From NCBI RefSeq assembly GCF_020037015.1, contig NZ_JAIQDE010000013.1, forward strand, positions 1 to 64,000: a stretch of 64,000 bases of DNA, written 5' to 3'. The DNA is from Corallococcus sp. AS-1-6. GTDB taxonomy: Bacteria > Myxococcota > Myxococcia > Myxococcales > Myxococcaceae. Below, piece by piece: positions 7,936 to 17,800 of this stretch (position 1 is the first letter of the stretch; each line of letters opens with the position of its first letter). Under the pieces are notes generated by a model. That model had not been told where the DNA came from, did not search any database, and saw only the letters and a list, made by a program, of their open reading frames with translations. A program made the position numbers and the translations under genes.

Positions 7936-8211
7936 GTGAAGTTCGACGGCTTCAAGGACGGCGTGCTGCTGGAGGCCAAGGGGCCCGGTTACGCGAAGTT
8001 CTTCGAGGGGCTGGAGCCCAGGGAGTGGTTCCGGAGCTCCGGAGCACAGGGGCTCATTGACCAGGCCCAGCGACAGAGCGACACGATTCGGGGTATGGGC
8101 ATTCCCATCGAATGGCACGTCGCGGAGAAGCATGCCGCGGATGCCATCCGGAGGCTTCTTGAGGACGCGGAAGTCAAAGGCATCAAGGTCATCCACACCC
8201 CGGCGCTGTAG
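7936..8211 (+). CDS. Tox-REase-5 nuclease domain, C-terminal part of the preceding toxin, out of frame
   Basis: This reading frame encodes VKFDGFKDGVLLEAKGPGYA, the characteristic restriction-endonuclease-fold toxin 5 core with a D...E-x-K catalytic arrangement, then GLIDQAQRQSDTIRGMGIP and EWHVAEKHAADAIRRLLED. Domain homology begins upstream of the GTG at 7936, at about 7850 in this frame, and no good ribosome site precedes it. It is thus the displaced C-terminus of the lipoprotein toxin rather than an independent gene, unless the shift is a sequencing error or is bypassed. An Imm52-like gene follows 11 bp later. Confidence 0.7.
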   Translation: MKFDGFKDGVLLEAKGPGYAKFFEGLEPREWFRSSGAQGLIDQAQRQSDTIRGMGIPIEWHVAEKHAADAIRRLLEDAEVKGIKVIHTPAL

Positions 8212-8222
8212 GAGAGAACAAC

Positions 8223-8981
8223 GTGACCGGTAAGTCCGAACCTGAGACCTACCCTGAAAGCTACACGGCTGGCGCCTACTGGGGCCCGCGTCAGGAGTCA
8301 CCCGAGGCGTGTGCTCGACGAACAGCAACCTTCCTCAACCTCCTGGCTTCGTGCGACCCCCTTCTGGCCCAATGGTACAAGCCAGCCAGGTCACGCAAGG
8401 ACGCGCGCAATGTGCCCCTCATGCCGCCTGATGTGCCCACCTTGACTGAGCTGTTCCAGCGAGGCGTCAACCGCGAGAAGGGAGGGCCGGCCATCGAGCG
8501 ACTGGGTTTTCGCTTCTCCTTCGACAACGGTGGGAACGGTGATGATTTCGCGAGTCTGCGCATCAATGGCGGGATGTCTTCAGAAGCCGCTTCCAACCAC
8601 TGCGTGCTTTCCCTGCCATCGAAAGGCGCGAATGCGGGCCGGTTGCTCACGACGCCGGTGCTAACGGACGTGGTGCGCGGCATGGTGTCTTCCTGGGAGC
8701 CGGATTGGGCGTTGGCAGGCTCCAGCGCCTACAGAATGCAGTACCGGGAGCCCGACTCGGCCCCCTTTTCCTTGGGCTGGATCACGTACCTCTCACGCCG
8801 CTGCGGCACGGTGCCGCCGCTCCCAGCTCCGGTGCGCATTGAGCCGGTGGAGGACAAGGGCACGCTCATCCTCCTGACTCCGGAGCGCTTCACGGTGGCC
8901 AATCCAGCGCATGTGGCGCTGGCTCGACGGGTGCGCGAGTTGCTGGTCAGGGCGGGCCTCATGCAGGACGGTTCGTCCTGA
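8223..8981 (+). CDS. Imm52-like immunity protein
   Basis: The 252-residue cytoplasmic protein begins with GTG after GGAGAG. It contains the Imm52-type opening ESYTAGAYWGPRQESPEACA and QWYKPARSRKDA, and a late GWITYLSRRCG segment. Imm52 proteins accompany Tox-REase-5 nucleases, which fits the domain encoded immediately upstream. The intact immunity gene next to a broken toxin suggests a cell protected against siblings carrying the functional toxin. Confidence 0.75.
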   Translation: MTGKSEPETYPESYTAGAYWGPRQESPEACARRTATFLNLLASCDPLLAQWYKPARSRKDARNVPLMPPDVPTLTELFQRGVNREKGGPAIERLGFRFSFDNGGNGDDFASLRINGGMSSEAASNHCVLSLPSKGANAGRLLTTPVLTDVVRGMVSSWEPDWALAGSSAYRMQYREPDSAPFSLGWITYLSRRCGTVPPLPAPVRIEPVEDKGTLILLTPERFTVANPAHVALARRVRELLVRAGLMQDGSS

Positions 8982-9142
8982 CCCTCGGACGCGGAACGAG
9001 CACTCGCCTCATGGCGAAAAAGAGGTGAGGGGAAAACACCGTCCCGCACGTTGGTTCGAGCGGAAATGCAGAAACGCTTTCCGGAGCCCCACGCCCATCC
9101 CGGGCGCGGTGGCCTCAGCCAACGGCTTGAGGGGACAACACC

Positions 9143-9514
9143 ATGAAGCGAGCGTCCATCGTTGTTTCGGCGGTGATGATGTCGGTCGGATTCGCCAGCA
9201 CGGCCCTGGCGGCCCCCATCACGGTGAATGGCTACGTCTGCGCGGCGACGTACACCAAGCAACCCAACACCACCTACGGCCAGGGCTACGTGGTCGTGCA
9301 GGTGAACACCGCGGCGAACTGCACGGGGAGCTTCGTCGGCAGCTACTACTACCTGGGCTCGGGCGCCTCCGCCGGCGGCTACCAGTACAGCGAGGCCGAG
9401 CGCCTGGGCCTGTTCGAGCGCGCCACCCAGGCCGCCACCCAGGGCACGTCCGTCAGCCTGTATGTGGAAGCCGCGGGCATCGGCATCCTCAACACGACCT
9501 ACCGCGGCAACTGA
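9143..9514 (+). CDS. Small secreted protein, function unknown
   Basis: The 123-residue product has a clear signal peptide (KRASIVVSAVMMSVGFASTA, cleavage after ALA). The mature domain of about 100 residues is rich in Tyr, Gly, Thr and Ser and has two cysteines, GYVCAATYTKQPNTTYGQG and NTAANCTGSFVGSYYYLG, which may form a disulfide. The ATG follows GAGGGG at a good spacing. A 57-bp piece of it is copied at 4551-4607. I do not recognise the family. Confidence 0.75.
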   Translation: MKRASIVVSAVMMSVGFASTALAAPITVNGYVCAATYTKQPNTTYGQGYVVVQVNTAANCTGSFVGSYYYLGSGASAGGYQYSEAERLGLFERATQAATQGTSVSLYVEAAGIGILNTTYRGN

Positions 9515-9576
9515 CGGCGGACGGGCCTTCGCGCTCCTCTGCGCGGAGTCCTGCTCCCGCCTTGATGTGGCTTTGA

Positions 9577-9613
9577 TGAGAGGCCTGGCAATCCACCACG
9601 GGTTGCCAGGCTT
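9577..9613. terminator. Terminator between convergent genes
   Basis: A stem of about 13 bp (AGAGGCCTGGCAA with TTGCCAGGCTTCT, one G-U pair) stands between the plus-strand gene ending at 9514 and the minus-strand eCIS operon ending at 9655. It belongs to the same family as the hairpins at 1196 and 37917. The near-symmetry would allow it to act in both directions. Confidence 0.75.
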
Positions 9614-9654
9614 CTTCCCTGGCCTCAACCCCTCTCAGAGGTCGAGGCCGTTGC

Positions 9655-12306
9655 TCAGCAGTCCTTGCAGAACAGGTGGGCGAGCCACTTGAAGAAGCGG
9701 CAGAGGAGGCTCTCCGTCACCGGGAAGATGGGCAGCGGCGCGGAGGCCTTGCCGTGCGCGAAGTGGATCGTCACCTGGGGCTTCTGGCCGAGCGGGTAGT
9801 ACAGCACCTGGTGGTAGGTGCCATCGAGGTCCTGGGTGATGTCGCCCTCGAAGGTGCCCACGTCGGACTCGAACTTCAATTCGTCCCCGCGGAAGGGCCC
9901 GAGGTGCTCCTTGAAACGGTCCCGGGGGGAGATCGACACCCGGACCGCCGCCATCCCCCGGGGCGCCGGGAGGTCGTGCGTATAGGTGATGATGGAGGAC
10001 GCTGCGTCCGGACGGATGCCGGCCCAGGTGGAGACCGTCATCACCCGCGTGAAGGCGCTCCCATCCTCCAGCCTGCCGACCGCGCTGATGCGCCAGGTGT
10101 AGACGCCTTCCTTGTCGACCTGCGTGTAGACGTTCGCGTAGTCACCGTCGTCCGCCGCGCCGTCATGGTGCGCGCCGTCATCCCGCAGGTCCGAGCTGCC
10201 GTCGGGGAAGAGCGCGGGCGGGCCGGGGACCAGCAGGCTGTCGAGCTTCTTCGCCTTCATGAGGACCCGCAGCATGTCTTCCTTGGGCGGAGGCACGTCG
10301 CCTCCCTTTCCCGGCTCGGACTGGCGAGGCTTGTAGAGGCCCGAGTTGACGGCCAGGAACGTGCCCAGCGACTCGCCGGGGCGCGCCAGCTCCACCTTCA
10401 CCCTCGCGCCGCGGATGGGCTTGTTCCCCTGACGGAGGCTCGCGGTGACCCGCATCGTGTCCCCGGTGCGGTACTCGCGCTTGTCGAGGGTCACGTCCAG
10501 CTTCGTGGTCAGGTCCACGTAGGCGAGGAGGTCGTCCGGCGGAATCACGGTGGCCGCTCCGCCGTCCTTGTGGACGATGCGCCAGAAGGTCTGCGGCACC
10601 AGGGCCTCCCCGCCGTAGATCGAGGCGAGGTCGACGGTGACGAAGCCGTGGCTCGTGCAGGCCGCCACGGGCACCGAAATGGGGATGAAGGCGCCGCCAG
10701 CCTCCGCCCGGGCGAGCTCGAGGGTGTGCGTCCCCGCGCCCCATTGGACCGCGAAGATGAGCCGGTTCGCCTTGGGCTCGACGGCCACGTACCTCGCGGT
10801 GGGTGCGCCGGCATCATCCGGGACGTCCACGCCCATCAGCAGCGCCTCGAGGGCGGCCGGGCTCGCGGCCGAGATGAGCTCCTGCGCCTCCTGCGAGTAG
10901 CCCACCATCTGCGCGAACGCCTGCTTGAGCTGCGAGACCTGGGTGATGTTGCGGTACGGAGTGGGCGACGTCGTGTTCGCCCAGCCAAGCTGGTTGAGCA
11001 CCTCGTCGTCGACGGTGGCCCCCAGCCCGATGGGGTAGAGCGCCATGTTCGCGTCCACAGGGCCCAGGACCGAGCCACCCACCGTGGAGGCGCGCCGGCT
11101 GGCGAAGGACTGGGCTCCGGCCGCGACCGCCGAGGGCGTGGACTTCAGATACACCGAGCCGCTGTTCTCGTAGCCGTCGGTGAGCAGCACCACGTGGTAC
11201 TTCGGCGGGCTCGCCGCCGAATGAAGGGGAGCCAGCTTCCGCATCGCTTCGATCAACGCGTCGCCAATCGGCGTGCAGTTGCCCGGAGCGCCGAGGTTGA
11301 GGGAACACAGCCCCGGGATGCCCGTTCCGCTCCCGGCGGGAGTCAGGGGCAGCTTCAGCTCGATGCCGACGTCCGGCCCGTAGAACGGGCGCCAGGTGGC
11401 CGTCCCATCCTCGAAGGTGAGGATGCCGACGTGGTCCTTCTCGGACACGCCGGCGCGAAGCGCCAGATACATCTGCGCCAGGATTCGGGCCGCGACAACC
11501 GCGTTGTTCCACCGCTCCCCCGCCATGCTCCCGGAGCGGTCCAGCACCAGCATCAGGTGCTGCGTCCGGGGGGTGAGGGTCATCGGCTGTGTCGCCGAGG
11601 CCGTGAGGAACCCCGGCGTCATGCTGTCACCCTCCAGCCAGGTTTCGAGCGAGAGGGTGACGGTCCTGGACCCATACACGCCAGGCGCGTTGAAGGCATG
11701 GGTCTGGCTGGCGCTCGCAGCCGAGGAGAACCCGGAGATGACGATGTCCCCGGTGTAGCTCCATCGATAGAAGGCGGGCGTCGAGGGCCCGACCACCGTC
11801 CCGAGCCCGTTGGCCAACCCGGCGGTCAACAGCACCGCGTCCTTCTCCTGCGGCGCCGAGGGCACCACCGAGGAGATCTGCGCCACCGGATCACACATCA
11901 GCCGGGTGATGGTGGGGTCGGCGGGTGAGTTGGCGTTCTGACCGAAGGCCCAGTCCACCGCCGCGTCCGCGGTGATGCGCACCGTCCAGGCCTCGTCCAG
12001 GACCTCGGTCGAGTTGACGGACAACGTGCAGGTCAGCACGGTGTTGGCGCCCGCGGGCGAGGACGAGGTGATGACGGTCCTGTTCCCGAAGGTGGAGAAG
12101 TCGTTGATGGGGCCGGGGAGGAGGTTCAGGGACGTCCCACCCCGGCTCAGGGTGATCTGCACGCCCGTCGCGCCGGTCGGATACGTGACGGTGAACGGGT
12201 GCTCGGACCCGAGGAAGAAGTCGAACTTCAGGTCCGCCTGGATGCGGCGTGAGGCCGTGATGGCATAGCTCGTGGCCCCGAGGCCCGTCGGGCTGATGGC
12301 TGGCAT
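9655..12306 (-). CDS. VWA-domain protein at the end of the eCIS operon
   Basis: The 883-residue protein lacks a signal peptide. A von Willebrand A domain occupies about residues 245-480 with a full MIDAS: DRSGS at 256-260, Thr in GNCTPIGDA (345) and Asp in LLTDGYEN (377). It should bind Mg2+ and an adhesion ligand. The N-terminal 240 residues are beta-rich, as are residues 590-860, which include CalX/Ig-like strands (LDVTLDKREYRTGDTMRVTA). The tail ends LCRFFKWLAHLFCKDC. Being the last gene of the run, 22 bp after the DUF6519-type gene, it may be a surface or fibre component for target binding; that role is inferred. Confidence 0.8.
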   Translation of the reverse strand: MPAISPTGLGATSYAITASRRIQADLKFDFFLGSEHPFTVTYPTGATGVQITLSRGGTSLNLLPGPINDFSTFGNRTVITSSSPAGANTVLTCTLSVNSTEVLDEAWTVRITADAAVDWAFGQNANSPADPTITRLMCDPVAQISSVVPSAPQEKDAVLLTAGLANGLGTVVGPSTPAFYRWSYTGDIVISGFSSAASASQTHAFNAPGVYGSRTVTLSLETWLEGDSMTPGFLTASATQPMTLTPRTQHLMLVLDRSGSMAGERWNNAVVAARILAQMYLALRAGVSEKDHVGILTFEDGTATWRPFYGPDVGIELKLPLTPAGSGTGIPGLCSLNLGAPGNCTPIGDALIEAMRKLAPLHSAASPPKYHVVLLTDGYENSGSVYLKSTPSAVAAGAQSFASRRASTVGGSVLGPVDANMALYPIGLGATVDDEVLNQLGWANTTSPTPYRNITQVSQLKQAFAQMVGYSQEAQELISAASPAALEALLMGVDVPDDAGAPTARYVAVEPKANRLIFAVQWGAGTHTLELARAEAGGAFIPISVPVAACTSHGFVTVDLASIYGGEALVPQTFWRIVHKDGGAATVIPPDDLLAYVDLTTKLDVTLDKREYRTGDTMRVTASLRQGNKPIRGARVKVELARPGESLGTFLAVNSGLYKPRQSEPGKGGDVPPPKEDMLRVLMKAKKLDSLLVPGPPALFPDGSSDLRDDGAHHDGAADDGDYANVYTQVDKEGVYTWRISAVGRLEDGSAFTRVMTVSTWAGIRPDAASSIITYTHDLPAPRGMAAVRVSISPRDRFKEHLGPFRGDELKFESDVGTFEGDITQDLDGTYHQVLYYPLGQKPQVTIHFAHGKASAPLPIFPVTESLLCRFFKWLAHLFCKDC

Positions 12307-12328
12307 GTGTATCCCCCCGATGTTTCAG

Positions 12329-14245
12329 TCAGATGTTGGTGATGAGTTGCTTGTAGAAGATGTTGAGGTTGCTTCCCCGGTCGCTCTGCCAGAAGAGCCA
12401 CGTGGAGCGGTCCGCCGCCTGGAGCGCGAAGGGAAGGCTGTCGGAATAGGTGTCCGTGGGAGGCGTGGTCACCTGCCGCGTGGGACTCCAGGCGCCGCTG
12501 ACGGGGTCGCGCCGGGTGTGGAACAGGCGGCCGGGGGTTCCCCGCGCGAAGTAGACCCAGACGCCGCCCGAGGCGTCCTCCACCGCCGAGACATTGCGGT
12601 CGTTCGCCGCGCCGGAGGGGAGGGGCTGGGTGAACTCCAGGGCACCGCTGGTGAAGCGTGCCGACCACACCCCGGAGCTGCCCTGCCAGAACACCCAGAC
12701 CTGTCCCGATTTCGTGGGCAGGATGAACGGGTCTGGAGCCGTGCCCGAGTCGATCGAGAGGCTGGCCTGCATGTTGACGACACCGGACGACGGATCCAGG
12801 GTGAAGATCAGCAGCGACGCGGACGACCGGAAGGCGCACCAGACGATGCCGTTCTCCGCCACGGCGGCGTGGAGGCCCACCGTGGACGGGGACGGCGAGA
12901 GGGTCACCGGGCTGGCATCCAGCCACGTGCTGTCCGTGTGCCGGTAGCGGCGGAAGCAGTACTGGCTGCTCGCCGAGGTGAGGTTCCAGAGGAACACGGC
13001 GATGTTGCCGCTGATGACCACGGTGGGAACGGTCTCGCTCGAGGTGGTGGCGGCCACCGGCACTTCGGTCGCTGTGTTCAGCGTGGCGTAGGGGCCGCGC
13101 TTGAAGTGCACGTTGTAGTCACCGCCGTTGCTCATCTCCTGGTACGTGATGAGGATGTCGCCGTTGGGGAGCACCGCGAGGTTGGGGAACGAGTGGGTGT
13201 TCCCCGAGGTGACCTGCACGGGCACCTGGCTGAAGCCCGCGGGGACGTTGCCGAGCGACATGCGGCTGATGAACACCTGATAGGTGCCGCCCACCCGGGA
13301 GGAATGCCACGCGCCCACGATGCCGTTGCCCTTGTCGAAGGCGAAGGCTCGCTTGGAGATGTCCTGGTTGGGGTCCAGGGTCAACGCCTGGTCCGCCGAG
13401 CTGGGGATCTCTCCCCGAAGCAGGGCGTTGATGGCATCCCGGAGGCTGATGGGCGGACGGTCGAGGCCGAGCCGGTAGCGGTCCGGGGTGATGCCCAGCG
13501 TGTCCTCGATGAGCGTCGCCGGCGGGGTGAGGAGCCGGCGCGCGCGCAGGTCGGTGACGTCGGTGGAGAGCACGCTCGCGTTCGTGGTGCGGCGGGTCAC
13601 CCGCGCGATGGCGCAGTAGCTGTGCCCCGCCAGATAGTCGGGATCCGCGGGCGAGGTGAGCTGGGGCACCGTGGTGGACGCCCGCGCGCGGATGACCCAC
13701 TCGCGCTTGAAGCGCGCGCAGCTCTCCGTGCCCAGGCCGGGGAACACCAGCGAAGGGTCCTCGGCGGGCGTGAGCAGCCGGTCCCAGACATCCACGTAGA
13801 TGAGCAGGTCGCCGTTGATGCTCGCCAGCTCCGGAACGGTGGGCACCCCCAGGGTGGCGGCCAGCGTGGAGGCCCCCGGCTGGCTGACGTGCAGGGCCTG
13901 CTGGCGGAAGCGGAGGTCCGCGTCGAGCAGGATGTCGCGGCCGTCGATGAGCAGGCGCCCGATGTCTCGCAGCGCGTGCTCCACCGGGTCCGTGGCCAGC
14001 ACCGTGGGGGGCGTCCCGGCGCTGATGAGGAAGTCGTTGGCCAGGCCCTGGCCCACCACGCGGAAGGCGTCGGTGCCCTCGGGGATGCCGTCGCCCACGA
14101 ACCACTTCAGGTACGCCCGGAGCTCGAACCTCTGGATGTCCTCGTGCTCGTTCCAGTCTGCGTCCACGATGGGAACGCCCTGCTGGAGCCGGACGCCGAT
14201 GTGGCGCTTCAGGGGGCGGAAGGTGTCGGCGGAGATGATTGCCAT
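12329..14245 (-). CDS. DUF6519-type tail/fibre-like protein with propeller-like C-terminus
   Basis: The N-terminus (ADTFRPLKRHIGVRLQQGVP then VDADWNEHED) matches the opening of DUF6519 proteins found in contractile injection clusters, where the usual form is DxFDPxxHYxxVLxQQGRVxxDADWNE. From about residue 270 to the end (638 residues) there are repeated strand blocks with FWQGSSG, WVYFARG and LFWQSDRGSN, like sialidase-type propellers. Family knowledge and position suggest an exposed baseplate or fibre protein that could bind glycans or surfaces. No signal peptide. Confidence 0.75.
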   Translation of the reverse strand: MAIISADTFRPLKRHIGVRLQQGVPIVDADWNEHEDIQRFELRAYLKWFVGDGIPEGTDAFRVVGQGLANDFLISAGTPPTVLATDPVEHALRDIGRLLIDGRDILLDADLRFRQQALHVSQPGASTLAATLGVPTVPELASINGDLLIYVDVWDRLLTPAEDPSLVFPGLGTESCARFKREWVIRARASTTVPQLTSPADPDYLAGHSYCAIARVTRRTTNASVLSTDVTDLRARRLLTPPATLIEDTLGITPDRYRLGLDRPPISLRDAINALLRGEIPSSADQALTLDPNQDISKRAFAFDKGNGIVGAWHSSRVGGTYQVFISRMSLGNVPAGFSQVPVQVTSGNTHSFPNLAVLPNGDILITYQEMSNGGDYNVHFKRGPYATLNTATEVPVAATTSSETVPTVVISGNIAVFLWNLTSASSQYCFRRYRHTDSTWLDASPVTLSPSPSTVGLHAAVAENGIVWCAFRSSASLLIFTLDPSSGVVNMQASLSIDSGTAPDPFILPTKSGQVWVFWQGSSGVWSARFTSGALEFTQPLPSGAANDRNVSAVEDASGGVWVYFARGTPGRLFHTRRDPVSGAWSPTRQVTTPPTDTYSDSLPFALQAADRSTWLFWQSDRGSNLNIFYKQLITNI

Positions 14246-14261
14246 GTCGGAGTGCCTCGGT

Positions 14262-14810
14262 TCAGAAGACGAGCCAGATGGTCCGCTCCAGCGTGCTGGC
14301 GGGATCCTTGTTGATGACCAGGTGCGTGACGTAGTTGAGCAGCACGTCCACGCCGTTGAGCCGCGCCACCAGACCGAACTCCCGGAGCGCCGACGTGGTG
14401 TGGTTCGCGTCCGGCCAGGGCGGGACGTTGGGGCCCAGCGTCACCTTGATCTGCAGCCGGTTGGTGGGGGTCGTGGTGATGGTGCCGCCATCCAGGAAGT
14501 TGATCTGGAACGCGCTCCCCGGATTCGGGACCACGTAGGCGTTCGGATCCACCAGCGCCGTCTGCGCGGGAGTGGCTGGCGGAGGCCCCGCGGCGTCCCA
14601 CGCGGCGAGCCCCGCTCCCACGGCCAGCCCCTTGATGCCGAGCGTGGTGGTGGGCGTGCCCGCGAGGAAGCCCGCCAGCACGCGCCGGCAGTCGCCCACG
14701 ATGGCGTTGTTCTTCCAGCCGCGATCCCAGAGCACCTCGCCCCGGGCATCGCGCAGTACGTCCCTGAACATCCCCTTCAGCCCCTCGGCGGGGTTCTCCA
14801 CGAGACTCAT
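14262..14810 (-). CDS. eCIS-associated small protein, function unknown
   Basis: The 182-residue protein starts MSLVENPAEGLKGMFRDVLR; this ATG (14808-14810) fits the 22-bp gap to the preceding gene, and an earlier in-frame start would overlap it. It contains DARGEVLWDRGWKNNAIV, LAGFLAGTPTTTLGIKGLAV and a strand-rich second half. Proteins opening with a GxVxxxRGWKxN pattern occur in phage-tail-like clusters next to fibre genes; I cannot assign a precise role. It may cap or chaperone the fibre or gpI-like protein. Confidence 0.7.
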   Translation of the reverse strand: MSLVENPAEGLKGMFRDVLRDARGEVLWDRGWKNNAIVGDCRRVLAGFLAGTPTTTLGIKGLAVGAGLAAWDAAGPPPATPAQTALVDPNAYVVPNPGSAFQINFLDGGTITTTPTNRLQIKVTLGPNVPPWPDANHTTSALREFGLVARLNGVDVLLNYVTHLVINKDPASTLERTIWLVF

Positions 14811-14832
14811 TCGGGTGGTCTCCTCGGTGCTG

Positions 14833-17800
14833 TCATTCCGGCGGCCGGTACCAGGTGCGCCGCCGGAGCGTGGTGGGGTCGGTGGCGTCCACCGACACTT
14901 CATCGACATGGTTGGAGTGCAGGACGCCCCAGCCGGGCAGCACGGCGGACGTCGAGTCGGTGATGGGGCCCGGATAGGCCTCGACTATCGGGTGGTTGTC
15001 CGCGTAGCTCTCCACGATGTCCGCGCCCGCGGGGTAGAGCAGCTCCACGACCGGCTCCGGCCGGACGATGACCACCGCCCGCGCGTTGATGGGCAGGAAG
15101 CGCGCCAGCAGCGAGCGCAGCCGCTCCACCTCGTCGCCGGTGATCTCATTGCCGACCCGGCCGCGGCTCAGGAACAGGCCCAGCGTGCCGCGCGTGTAGA
15201 GGTCGTCGTCCGTCAGCGGCTCGTCCGGGACGCCGCGGGGCTTCTGGGGGGTGTAGGAGAGCAGGTCTCCGAAGGCGCGGCGCTCGCGGTTGCGAACGAC
15301 GTCGTCCACCGTCACGGTCGTGGAGGCCGCGTACCTGCGCAGCGAGCCCGGGTCCGGGAGGCGCGCGGAGCGGGCCGGTGAGAAGGCCGGTGGAGGCGCT
15401 TCGGCTTGAGCGAGCGCGACGCCGCGGTCGCTCCGGAATCCGAGCCACGTCGTGCCGTCCGGGAAGAGGAGCGGCATGGGGGCCTGGTCCCTCGCCATGT
15501 CCGCGGGCAGCGCGTTGAGCGCGCCCGGCGTGCCGGTCGAGGACACCGTGAGCCAGTGCAGCCCGTCGCCTCCCGAGCGGTCGGAGCGGAAGAACACGCG
15601 CAGCGCGCCCGCGGCGCCAGGAAGCGCGCCGGGTTCGCGGTCGGCGGCGCGCCCTCCCACCGGGGGCGTGGTGAGCGCCGCCTCCGCCTCCCAGGCCAGC
15701 GTCGAGGCATTGAAGCGCCGCTGCCGCAGGGTCCAGTTGTCGTTCGCGTCCAGGCCCTGCCGCTGACTCCAGAGCAGCCAGGCGCGTGCCTGCGAGTCGA
15801 CCACCAGCGAGGGCTCGACGTTGGCCGCTCCGCCAGCGGCGGCCACGCGCGGCGTGGACCACACGCCGGAGAAGTGGCGCACGTCCAGGGAGGGGAGGCC
15901 CTCGGTGGTGCCGACCCTGCGCCAGCTTCCGGTCGCCCCTCGCACCGCCGCGCCCGCCGCCGTGGCCACCCAGGTCTCTCCGGTCGGCGCGCACCAGACG
16001 GAGCGGATGTCGTTGGAGGGAAGGCCCTCCGCGGTGCCGGAGACCACCCAGGGCCCGTCGCCGCTCCGGATGGCGAGCCCGGAGGCCGTGGCCAACAGCA
16101 CCGCGTCCCGGGAGTCGAACGCGATGGCCCGGACCGCCGGTGGCGGAGGTCCGCTGACCGGCTCGACGACGCCGTCGCGGAGGATGCTCAGGCCGGAGAC
16201 GGTGGCCACCCAGGGGACACCGTTCGCGGCGAGCGCCACCGCCATGATGTTGGAGGACGGCAGGCCGCTGTTGGCCGAGGTCCAGACGGTGAGCGCGCCC
16301 TCCGGGTGGCGCCGCACGAGGCCCCCCCAGGTGGCCAACCACACCCCTCCGTCCGGGTCGATGGTCACGCGGCGCACGTCGTTGGAGGGCAGTCCCTGGA
16401 CCGTGGTGAGGACCAGGAGGCCTCCATCGGCCCGCCGGAGCACGGCGCCCGCCGCGGTGGCCATCCAGAGCCCGCCACCCGGCTCGAAGCCCACGTCGCG
16501 GATGTCATTGGAGGGAAGTCCGGCGCCGGTGTTGAGCACCACCGCCGTGAGGTTGACCTTGCGAAGCACGGCGCCGCTCGCCGTGGCGATGGCCCAGGTC
16601 CCGTCCGCGTCGAGCGCGGTCGCGCGGATGTCATTGGACGGAAGTCCCTGCGCGGTGGAGAGCAGGGTGATTGCCCCCGTCTCGGAGCGCAGGGCGACGC
16701 CGCCCGCCGTGGCGATGGCCGAGCGGCCCGTCCAGAGCGAGAGCCACACCTTCCAGGGCAGGCCCCGGTGGCCGGCCCACGCGAGGCGCAACCCGCCCAC
16801 GGTGTCATCCCAGGCCGCCGAGAGCTGCGCGTGGCGTCCCGGGCTGACCGTGGGCAGCCAGCCCTCCGCGCTCCAGTCGAGCTCGTCGTCGAAGTCGCCG
16901 CGCGCCGGACCCGCCGCTCCCGGGCCGAAGCCCAGCGCTCGCGCCGCGGTGGACTGGGCCAGGTCGACCTGGAGCGTCGCCGCGCCGCCCGTCGCGAGCG
17001 TCTCCAGGCGGAGCGTGCCATCCGCCTCGACCACCGCCCTGGCGCGGGAGAGTTGCGAGGCCACCGCCGAGGCGACCTCGTTCGCCGTGGCCGCCGCCGG
17101 GTTGGCGTAATCCGACGCGACGACGGTGAAGGTCTCGGGCCCGCCCGCGCTGGTGGCCACGTGGACGCGGGTCCCCGGCGTCAGCACGAAGGGGCCTCGG
17201 CGCGTGCCATGGAGCCGGGCAGGGCTCGCGGCGCGCGGTCGCCCCAGGGCGAAGCGGTGCCGGGCCTCGTTGGCCTCCGGCGACTCGAGCCAGGAGAGCA
17301 GGACGCGGCCGTCCGGCAGCGGCGCCGCGGCGGGGGCTCCCCGGGAGACCGTGCTGGTTCCAGGCGCCACGCGCGCGCTCCGCCACGCGTCGTCCACGCG
17401 CGTCTTGTAGAGCAACCTCCCCGGCGTCTCGCGCGCCGTCTCCCGTGGCGTCGTGGACTGGGGGCCCACCGACATCAACTGGGGGCGCTCGGGTGGCGCC
17501 GCGGCGTCCCGGGCTTCGAAGAAGAGGTAGCCGCGCCCGGCCTGCTGGAAGGTGCTCAGGCGGCCCGCGGGCGCGCCCTCCAGGGACAGCAGGGAGCGGG
17601 TCTCGTGCAGCACCCGCAGCGCGGATGACGGGCCCACGCTCTTGGTCGCCAGCAGCACCCGGCCGCCGGACGCCGTGGCGATGAGCTGATCATGCGTGGC
17701 GGTGAGCGCGGCGGCGACCTCGGCGGCCGTGGCCGCCGCGAGATTGGCGAAGTCCCCGGGCGCGAAGCGCACCGTGGAGGGCAGTCCGCCATCCACCGCG

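Noticed and set aside
7850-7936. Programmed frameshift between toxin carrier and nuclease
   Set aside because: The shift needed is +1 and there is no slippery codon or rare-codon/stop arrangement, so an indel or error is the simpler reading.
9676-11928. Long open frames on the plus strand opposite the eCIS genes (also 12272-14314, 15406-17628, 19833-21623, 26707-28575, 31662-34565)
   Set aside because: Their compositions (Arg/Gly/His/Ala-rich, no motifs) are those expected from antisense of high-GC3 genes. The minus-strand frames contain the recognisable domains.
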